Assembly: GCF_000485595.1 (NCBI RefSeq)
Contig: NW_014577075.1
Coordinates: forward strand, 37,021-94,153
Direction: 5' to 3'
Length of the DNA: 57,133 nucleotides
From: Priapulus caudatus
Taxonomy: Eukaryota; Priapulida; Priapulimorpha; Priapulimorphida; Priapulidae
Shown one piece after another: positions 27,801 to 39,000 of the stretch (position 1 is its first letter; every line of letters starts with the position of its first letter). The translations under genes and the position numbers were made by a program. The notes beneath the pieces are model-generated. The model did no database searches. It worked only from the letters and a program-made list of their open reading frames with translations, and was not told the origin of the DNA.

Positions 27801-30800
27801 GGCAATGTGATGGAAAGAAGCCTATCTAAACAATAATGGACATTAAGAGTGCTATGGCATGCATTCAAGATCGACAGAAATGATCAACTCATTAGCTTTC
27901 ATTGGCTGCAAAATTTAAAAAAAAATCCAAATTAATTCTGGTCTTCCGAATTCATTTCTATAACTAGCGTAATGCAAGGTCATTTTTAAAATGAATTTGC
28001 ATTTCCCATTCACGCTAAAGTCTCCCTGCTCCCCATGCATGCAGGCTCGCCCCACCTCTCACGCATGCGCTCACCCCCATCCCATACATGTGCGTCACCC
28101 TCCCCTACACACGCCGGACTCCGACTTCTTCTTCCCCCCCCCCCCCCGTGTGTACATACGTTTCCCTCGGGGTCGGTGAGAGGTCGCGGCTCAGGCTGTG
28201 CGTAGACGTCGTCGCTGTAGCGTAGATGGAAGCTGCGCACGTACGCACGCGTGCCATCCAGTCTGTCAACCGGCTGCAGCTGTATGCGCCGCACCAGCGT
28301 CGGAGCTCCCAGGTCCACCTGAAACCCAGGCGAGACACCTTCACACTAACGACTCAAACGCACGACCCCTCCGTGGTGGTCTCAGTCCAGCCGCTTATGT
28401 GAAGTACAGAGATGGAACGATAGTATCGAGAGCACATGAACTAGGCGTAACACTAACATCAGTAATCATGCTCATGACTGCGTATTTCAGAAAGAGTTAT
28501 CGGCTTCAGCTTTATCGGCTTTATTTCGTTTCTATGACGAACGCAAACAGATGTAATTGACAGCATCGAAGTCAATTATACATCACGTAATAAATGATTA
28601 GATTTATTTACGAATTTATTATGAATGAAAACTTTGCGGGAAGTAAGTAGTGCTGTTGATTCTTACCATAACCCAATTAGGAACACCTGGGTGTAGAATG
28701 CTGCACCAACCAGCGAGATCACTGTTCAACCTCACAGCCTGCAATGTGTAAGGAAAATGCAAACGTGAGGAAGTACGAGGTGTGTCACAGAAAGGACGCA
28801 CATTTCACTTATAGGTCATAACCTCAATGTTATTATCATGAAGATGTGCTAATATGCATTGTTGTACTATGTTCAGCTCGTACAACTTGTCGGCATCAAA
28901 AACCATGTTAGCTGCAGTATAATTTGGCAGAAATGAACATTATTGGGCTTAACTAATCTAAGAATCATACCCCATAGCCATCCCACAGACACTGCTCAGT
29001 AAATCCAACGTAACCTCAGCATCACTCTATATAGTAGCCACACTGTAACTACCAGGGTAACCATGGTAACCCGACACAGTGAACTACATAGTCAACTCAC
29101 CTGCTTCGGATAGAATGGCTCCTCTCCCGACACGCTTATGCGTTCGTCTGCCAGTGTCGTGTTGCTGCCGATGCCCAGTGGCACGGGCCCGCGCTCACAC
29201 TGCCCACGGTGTGTGAAGCCATCGCGACACGTGCAGTAGTACGACCCCTCGGTGTTCATGCAGACTGTCTCCGATGGAACACACTCCGTGCTGCCATCCA
29301 CACATTCGTTCACGTCTGTAACGAAACGCCGACGAAGAAACTTAACAACTGACCAGCACGTATTAGGGCTTAAGTATTAAGTATTTAAAACTGAGTATTG
29401 AGAGATCGTTATCAACAGATGTAGTTCATTTAGTCAATATTAAAAAAGATTATTTAGTCAGAGTATTGAGGAAGCACTTGAACACAGAGCATTAAAGAAG
29501 GATACGAAAATATTTATGAGTATTGGGAGAGATTGTTATCACAAAGTGTTAATATTAGGATTAAGACATTGGGTGCACATCGGTTTAATGAGGATTAGGA
29601 CAACAGAACTCACATGGGGTCAATCAGGATTGAAACACTAACATTGCACGGGGTCAAACTAATAAGAAACAGAACAGTGATTATCTAATTATCAAACAAG
29701 CATCAGCTCTCGTTACCACGCATCTCAGTGTAAGTAAACAGAACAGTTTTCGCGTAATCTTTGCACACAGTCACACACCTATGCAGGTTGGCTGTTCAGA
29801 CAGGCTCTGGTCAGACATGCAGCTGATCGACTGGTTCCCAATCAGCTGGTAACCAGGGTAACAGAACACACGCACGCTGTCACCGTAGACCAGCTGTCCA
29901 TATGAGGCAAGGAAGCCATTCTTGATCTCACGGGGTGAGCCGCATATCTTTCCTAAAACCAAGGCACAATAAATTAGAAAGCAAACACGTGAAATAATTT
30001 ACGGAGAATTTTTGTGGTACTTACAAATATACAGGCTTATAATCTTTTATCCGAAACCTCAGATGGGTCAGAATTTTTCAGATTTCAGAACGGTAGTGCG
30101 ATACAGTACTGCATATTACAGTAGCAGGCAGTAATCTGATGCAGCGTCAGAGATGTCAACACATATTTGAAGCAATCTGTAGTTTCTGGCCATCAAATTA
30201 GTAGTTCGAGGGTCACGTAGTGACCCGAGTTTGCTAGGGGGGTCCGGCATGCCCCCCGGAAAATTTTTTGATTCTGAGATGCAATTTCCTGCATTCTGAG
30301 GGTCAAAAATGACAATAAATCGACAAAAAAATGACAATTTTTTTTTTCGACCACAGTGAAATTCGTAGTTTGATACAAAATGGTCGTAGTGGTGTAAAAG
30401 GAATAGAAATTCGTATAAAATATGGATAAATCGTAGTGGTTGGCATCTCTGCAGCGCCCAATGAGTAAACGGAGCATGAGCATTATGCAGCAAACCTCAT
30501 TAATCTTCACAGTGAGTAGGATAAATAAAGACTATAAATTAAAATATTATTAGTTTATTTTCCATGCTGTGCACATAAATGACATTTCATAAAAAAGTCT
30601 TTCGGTTTTCAGAGCTTTTCGTATTTCGGAATTACAGATAAGGGATTGTGGGTATGCGCTATAAATATAAACCATAATTAACAACAAGTTATATCAACAC
30701 ATTTCTATTTGGCTGACTATGACGATCCCCACGGCTGAGTCTGCATAACTGAGCAGCAACCTACAGCAGTCTTCATGAAATTGCAAGCTCGCCACACCTT

Positions 30801-31336
30801 CACATTACCACGTACACGCCAACATATATAGTAACAGATTAGCTCAACACACGCGACAAAAACATTAGGGGCCCGTCGTCAGAAACATCATCAATAATTA
30901 CGACATGAGTCTAAAATTGCAAAACTTGAATGGCTTGCAAGTGAAGTGCTGTCAAAAATATTCATAATTTATGTTACTGACAATGGTCCCACTGCCATTG
31001 ATTACAGTTGAACTAGTTCTTTCAATTTGCTGTACTACATAGTAACTGAAGCCTATAGTAACTAGAGCTACACGATAACTTACGTGCGCACACTGGAGGT
31101 TCACCAGTCCATTGTCCGTTGTCCTGACACATGAGGGAAGACCGGCCGATGATGAAATGTCCTAGCGGACAGTCGTAGACAACTACTGAGCCATAGTCAG
31201 TGCCGTTACCACTGGCTAGCCGTGAAGTACCCTCGGTGAATATAGCGAGTGGGTGACAACCACGACCTGTGTGAGAAAAACACGAGGGTTAGCTGAGATC
31301 AAATGCTGCTACTGCTACTACTGCTGCTGCTGCTGG

Positions 31337-31370
<34 letters not shown>

Positions 31371-33004
31371 ACTACTGCTACTGCTGCTGTTGTTGTTGCT
31401 GCTGCTACTCCTGCTCCTACTGCTGCTGCAGCTGCTGCTACTACTGCTGTTGCTTGTAGTGCTGCTGCTTCTGCTACTATGGTGCTACTATTGTTGTTGC
31501 TGCTGCTGATGACGATGACGACGGCGATGCTACAGTTGCCTATACTCTCGCAGAGCTGCAGTCAACATTCATGACCTCAGCGCGTTATTAAGAAGAAGCA
31601 GAATGAGAAAAAACCTACCTATGCAGCGAGGTGGGGCTTCCCACGTTCCGTCCTCCTGGCAGTGTGTCTGCACGTAGCGCTCGCCGGAGTCGAGATAGAA
31701 GCCCTGGTAGCACTGGTAGAGTGCCGTCGCACCGTACGTCACCTTGTCAGCGACCGCAACATAGCCATTGTGTATCTGTTGCACCGGTCCGCAGTACACC
31801 GCTGCAAGCACGGACCAGACGGTCCGAACGAAAGTTAAACCCGCGTTAGCAAACATCTCTACGGAATGAACGCCTGCCTTAAAAAATCACGCTGCATATT
31901 TGCTTTCAGTGGCAGTGAACACACCTCTACAGAGCAAACTCGTGCATAAAAATAACACTTCTGGTGTTTCACTTGAGTAGCAGTTATAAAATGAAGCCAT
32001 CTCTAGATACATGAGCAGACATCTGTCTATAAAGAATACTTTTGGTGTTTCCCTTGAATGACCCTTATGTAGGGATCTGAGTGTATATGAAGCAGTTCCT
32101 CCTGCTTCCCATGATCAGGGAAATGTGGAGTTTGACATGAAACTCCAGTGGACGTGTATCACATTTATAAAGCACGTGTTTGCAAGGATGTCCACGTAAC
32201 ATCTCTCGCAATAACAAACGGATGAGTGTCTCGGACATGGAGTACCTGTGTGTGTGTGGTGGTGTGTGTGTGTGTGTGCTGTGTGTGTGTGTGTGTAGAG
32301 TGTGGTGTGTGTGTGTGTGTGTGTGTGCGGTGGTGTGGTGTTGTGTGTGTGTGTGTGTTGTTCGGGCACCTGGACGGCTGCGCACTGCGGGCGTCTTGGG
32401 TCTGCTTCAGTGGCCGCCATCCTGGCATCCATTTCTCACCTTCTGTCTCTCCGTCAAGAAGAAGATTCAGGCTTAAGAGGCTGAGCGGAAGACAGACTGT
32501 GTAGTGTGCTACGCGCGAGATGCTCCCTGGATCAGCATAGTTCGGACCTATCGCAGGCGCGTACACAATCATGACAGAGAAACACGTAATATAATATTGT
32601 TGTAATCATGATTATATATAATATGATATACGAGGTTGCAAAGATTACGGTGGAAAAGAGTCCGGAAGTCAAATATCCTGATTTACCTGTCGGACTGCCC
32701 TGATGTGACCATATGCAGGAGTCCGTGTGATCTCCTGACATATTCTGCCATACTAACTAGTTCGTTCCGCAAGCACGCCTCGCAGAATTTACCGTATTTT
32801 GTCAGCTTAATGTCCAAAGAAAATTTGGCAGACGTGAACTGCATGAATCTTAAAAATTAAGCCACATGCGGTTATTGTTTAAATATCTTTAAAATTTTGA
32901 CCTCAGACTGCAGGACTCCTCTTTTGCTGCGCGACTCGCTCTTTTTTAGGGGTAGGGAGTCCGTGTGCGACTTCCTTGCTTCAAAAGTTAATTTCGTACC
33001 CCTG

Positions 33005-33044
<40 letters not shown>

Positions 33045-36000
33045 TGTAATATAATGCTAAAACACTAATATATAATGCAATAATATATAAATATATAAAA
33101 TAATAAAATGTATAATATAATACAATATGGCATAATGCAATATGATATAATATAGTACATAATATATAATACAATATGATATAACGTAAATTGAACAATT
33201 GACTCACATGGCCCCAGCCACATATCCAGTGAGTTGATCATAACATTGAATTAAATTTCATTTAGTATCTAATCTTGGAAATCTTTTAATTGTGTAATGA
33301 AACATACATGTCCGTGTATGGCATTAAAAAATGTTAATATATACGTTTCCTCACCGACAGAGAAGTTGGCATTGTAGCCTATCTGGGAGCGTACAGCATT
33401 GCTGTGGAAGTGCAGGTACATGGCACCTCCACTACTTCGGATGGGAGCTGGTACGTTTGCTCCACTATAACCACTGGTATCCTCAGGAAACAGTGGCTGC
33501 CCCGACTTGTCTAGAGAGTCATATATCTGCAATGCACAATAAAATGGTTTCCTAGCAACACTCTATATGCTCCTTGGGTGTCCACAAATATTTGTAAAGA
33601 ACAGAAAATGAAGCAGAAGGACAGTAAAAACAAACATATGCCATTGTAGAGCAATAAATGGAAGGGATAATTACATGACAGGCATACCAAAAATCAAACA
33701 AAACCCTAACTGTAACCTCTAATTTCTAACGCTATCCCAACCTCTACCCCTAACGGTGCACACACACTCACCTGCAAGTAGTCGCCCTGTTGCAAGTTGA
33801 AATTCTCGAAGAACAAACTAATCGGTCGTCCATCTGGGCTCTGCACTGTCCAGTAGCAGTCCACGCCTGTCGGATAGCTCTTCACTCCATACACGGGGGA
33901 GAACAGGTTTCCAGATGACGCTACTATAGTGTTGTCGCAACCTGAAGCAATCACACCCCTCACATTAATATCATCCCAAGACACATGCAGGATTACGCAT
34001 AACTGTCCTGGGTTATTCAACATCCCCCTATGGAGTTACAACCTCATCACAGAATTAACAATCTATGCTTTAATCAATGATTTTATCTATGATCAAACCC
34101 AAATCGTCACATGATCTCTTTGGTGGCATCAAGAGAGTTATTAACTATGTTTATTCATTGTCTTGTTCCACGTAGTTTAGTCGTATTCTAATTCCTACAC
34201 TTTCATAGCAATCTGCTTCAGCAATTCGCTTGCTTCATGCTACATAGAACAAGGAGGAGGAGGGGGAGTAGGAGGAGGAGGAGAAGGAAAAAGAAGAAAA
34301 TTAAGAGGGAAAGGTCAGCTGCAAGGGAAATAACAGAGGAAAAGTGACAAGCACAGTGCGGGGTGAGCTGTGGTACGGGGGTAGGAGTCACCATGGGTGT
34401 AGCATCTGGTAACATCGTGCACGACAGGACAGTTACCGGTCTTGTAGGAGAGCCGGAAGCCTCGGTCGTTGCCCATGCCATCCGTGGAGAAGAAGAGATA
34501 CAGCTGGTTCCCGCTCGAGATGACAAACTTCTGACTGCCTGTCATGTGACCACGAAGCTCCGCGAGCGACACTCCATAGGCGTCGCCACCGTCGCGTATG
34601 CGCAGATAGTCGTTAGGAGCGAGAGCCAGTTCTTGCAGCTAGTGGTTCAAAGTTTACACAAGAATATTTTAGCATTCTATTTGGTTCTGCTCTATTTACT
34701 AATCTATCTGGAAAGATTGAGAATCAAATCTATCCAATCACTGATGCAATAAGAATTATCTAAAAGATAATCACTGGTATTGAACTGCCGAAAAAAGCAA
34801 CTATTTTGCGTGCACACGTGAAGAAACGTAAAAACTTGTATAGCCTAGCTAACCGACCTAGCAGCATTATCCAAGGGAGGATACGGTTATCTCGCTCAAA
34901 CAAATAGGCCAAGTGCGTGGAACAATATACAACGTGGTTGAAATATTCGAGGGCAACCAAGACAGCAACAATGTTCATGTTTCTCAGCAGGGGTCTGTGA
35001 GTTCCTTCCATGATGTGGATGACTATTAGGTGGGCTGGTAGGATTGTCTTACCTCTACTGTGATGAGCTGTCCCACGGGAGCAGTAACCGTGTAGACACA
35101 CTCTAATCCATGGGGGTAGTTGTTTGGGTAATTGGAAGATTCCAGAATTTGTGGCGCACTGGTCGCTTCCAGTGCCCTTTCACAGTGGAATGTCCCTATA
35201 ATAAACCGCGAACAATTATTTAGCGCTGGTTTTTATTCTTTTCTTAATGGCTGAACATATATTTAGATTTTTTAGGTTAATTTTAACAAGGGGTGTCATT
35301 TTGATTATACAGATTATTATCAAGTACGAATAATAATTCATATTGAGCATTGTTAAATACATAACCACTCATGTTACCCTATATTTCATCATAATTATCT
35401 CAACAAATATGATTACACTCACAAACACAAGGAACTGAACAAGCAGCAGATTGTACATTTTCAAAAAAACAAAGACCAATAATATTACTTGGCTCTAAGC
35501 AACTACTATGTTAATTGAACTCTTGAATGAATTATTGAGCACAACAGCTGAAAGCAACCCAGAACAACATTAAAATGATAAGCTCAACATTGCCCCATCA
35601 TAATTATCCTGCACAATAAGATTATAGATTACACGGTCACACATTATAACCTTCTATTGTACGATTGCAATTAACATCAATTAACGCTAATTAACCTGCT
35701 GTCCACGAGGCTGAGAAACCGGATCTCTGCACTGCCGCATCGCTACGGAACTTGACGATCATGAAGTTGTTGGGACTGAGGAAGGTCATCTCGCTGGCCC
35801 TCTGCATGCCGGACACCCGGCCGATCTCAAAGCTCTGCGACTCAGTGGGTCCCCCCGCCAGAATCGTGACCAGATCAAAGTTCTCCTCGGTGTCAAAGTT
35901 AGCAAACTATGTGCATGAGAGACAAAATTGCAGTTGTTTAGTATTCGAGACCTAAACTGGGGGAAATTTAAGAAACCCCATAGAGTAAAAACTGCACGTG

Positions 36001-39000
36001 CAACAGACAAATCACAATTGTTTAGTATTTTTGATACTAAAACTTGGGAAAAATCTTAAGAAAAAAATCTAGAATAAACAATGTAAAAGTACAAAATGTA
36101 ACTGCACATGTGAGAGCATTAGTTGAGTATTCAAGACTAATGCTGGGGGAAACTCTGAGAGGAAATCTAAACACTAAATGAAACCGCATGTACATGAGAG
36201 AAACAAATTGCAAGTCGTGTTCAATGTTCATAAGCAAAACTAGGACAAATTGTATGCAAACCAGTAAGTATGGCCTAATAAATAGGTAGCACAGATTCAT
36301 AATAGCCATCCAGTGTAGCCTCTGTAAGTATACACCACTAGAGTAACAAGGTACATGTACTAAGTAAGATTACAGATAGAGTTAGTGTGGTGGTGCATGG
36401 GTATAGGTATATGTGGGTGGATATAAAAATTTATTAACTAAACCTAAAAACAAAGTGTAACTTGTCACAACATTTTAAGATAAGATATATACAGAGTCAT
36501 ATCTAGTTTTAAATAACAATAAGATCATTACCCGTATACGATTTTCTGTTGGTGCAAATAAGCAAGTGATTTGTCTGGATATGCAAACAACAAATTATGA
36601 GGTAACATAGTGCAACACATTAGAATCAGTGCCCCCAACCTGAAGTCTGATCTTGGTGCCAATAGGTCCTTCAATGGTCCACTGACAGTTGCTGAGAGAA
36701 GGGTAGACAGCAGGGAAGGAAGGGGACTGAATGTCTCCTGATGTTCCAAGCATGTAGTCATTGCAGGGACCTGAAACATGCAGAAGCACAGTAAATAAGA
36801 GAAAGCTGAGCAGATTATATATACAGACGTACCGGGTTTCCTTTTACGTAGGTACCCTCGTGCACTTCCCCTCACCTCTTGCGTCTCATTCTCTGTCTTT
36901 TTCTTCCCCTCCCCTCTTTTCTCTCCCTTCTTTGCTCCTCTCCCTCTCTATCTCACACAACCACGCACGTCCACACATATCTGCACATATCTCTTGTTCA
37001 CTTCCAGCCGCTCACACACACCACAGGCACTTAATTGGAACGTCTCAATAAAAAATAAAAAAGTAAATAAACACGAAATGTATTTACTACCAAAGTCTTA
37101 ATGTTTCTCTACTATCTTTCACCTATAATCACCTGTAAATACCGGTCAAATGCTCATCTGCAACACACTAGGGCCTCTATATATTTATGTGTCAGTGTGC
37201 AGCAGCTAGCGTGCGCGGCGGCCAGTGTATGACAGTGTGTTGCAGATGAGCATTTGGACGGCATTTACAGGAAATTGTCGGCAATAATAGGTGAAAAAGA
37301 GTAGAGAACTTTGGTAGTAAATAGATTTCGTATTTATTTAGCATTATATTTTATTGAAACGCTCTAAGTGCCTGTGACACACACACGCACACCTATACAT
37401 CCGTGCACGCTTAGATTTGATAGCATAACCCAATAATTAAAGAAGGATTCTCCCCTCCTACCTGCACACTTGTTTTCATCTGAGCCATCACCACAATCGT
37501 CATTGCCATCACAAGTCCATTCGCTGTTGATACATTTTCCATTGGTACATCGATACTGGTGGTAAGACGAACCTATGTGGTGTAAAACAATGCTTGTACC
37601 GGTAGAGTGGTGGTAGTTTACCACAGAGTTAAAAACAAAATATAGATATGCACATCATGCACCTACTCAGCACTCAACAAAAACTTTGTGAGGTCACTGT
37701 TTTATGGTGGTTTGACATACACAACACGGGCACACATAGTGACATACGATGATACGTGTGTAAAACTGTGAGGGAGCCCAGGGGCGTGTACAGGATTTGT
37801 ACCAGGGGGTGGTCTAACCGTAACCCAAACTTGCAAGCACGCACGCAAAGGTGGGGTCTGGGGGGGCCTCCCAAAAAAATTATGAAATTAGACCTCCTTA
37901 GATGCGTTTTCTGCGCGAGCAGGGGGGGGGGCGGTCGGCCCCTGGACCGCCCCCCCCCCCCTGTACACGCCCTTGGAGCCCAGGTAATTGGGCCGTTAAA
38001 AATGATAGTGAATAACCACATTGCACGTACAACTGTGCATATACTCACAAAAGATATAGCTATCTCGATCGTGCCCGTTAATTATCCCTCGTCCCGAAAA
38101 TAACCGATCCTTCCAATTAAAACGTAAGCCTAAGTCATCCATCAAGAACAAAGTCCAATATTTACATATACACTGTACTAAGTACGGATAAACTAAATCC
38201 ACATTGTTATACCTTTGACGATGCAGGCTGAGAGTTCACAAACGAACGGGAGCAGAAGTTCGCACGTGCCAAGCTCCCAGGAAAACTTGCTATCGAGCCC
38301 AGCAATCACACACTCTCCCCTTGTCCTGTCTGGCTCCTGGTAAGTCCAGAATCCCTCATACTTCGTAAGGTTTGACCCGTCCGTCCACAGATAAACGTTT
38401 TCATCCGATGAACCTCGTGACGTCAGACCTGACGTAGATAGCGATGATATCACGCGAGACCGCGAACGAACAATGTCGGTTCCTGCAGTTGTCATTCATG
38501 ATTAACTAATAACTATACCTGACATGATTGCGCGTACGATTCTAGATGCTCAATAGCACCATGGTGAAACATGACCATTGTAAAATCACCCGGGCTCGAT
38601 AAAATGCGGTGGAGGGAATCGAATTTTATATCGAAAGCTGCCACTATATCGCCATTATCGGTATTCGGCGTTCGTAACAGCCGCTGTACATACCTATCCA
38701 GTATGCTTTGGCGTCACCTGGTGCCAGTGTCGTCCTTATAAACTCGTTTTCTTCGTAGCGATTTACTTTCACTAAACTAGCGCCGTAGCTACGGGTGAAC
38801 GCAAACAATTAAAACTCAGAAACCATTGTAATCGCGTCAAGAACAGTGATCTTGTGCAGTGAGGGATCACCATGAAATCGCGTAAACCACTCACTGTAAA
38901 GTTAAACGCAAGCGATTCTTTCGCGCGTTTCTCGCTTTGAAACAGCTAAAAGCAAAAAGCTACAAGTGTAAACATGGAGATCAAACGAATTTAAATCGTC

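Noticed and set aside
31253-31509. Poly-Leu and poly-Cys frames
   Set aside because: CTG/CTA microsatellite inside an intron.
32115-32572. Minus-strand frames over the TG-rich intron 11
   Set aside because: Mostly His/Thr repeat translation; CUB 3 joins sushi 1 in phase without any exon here.
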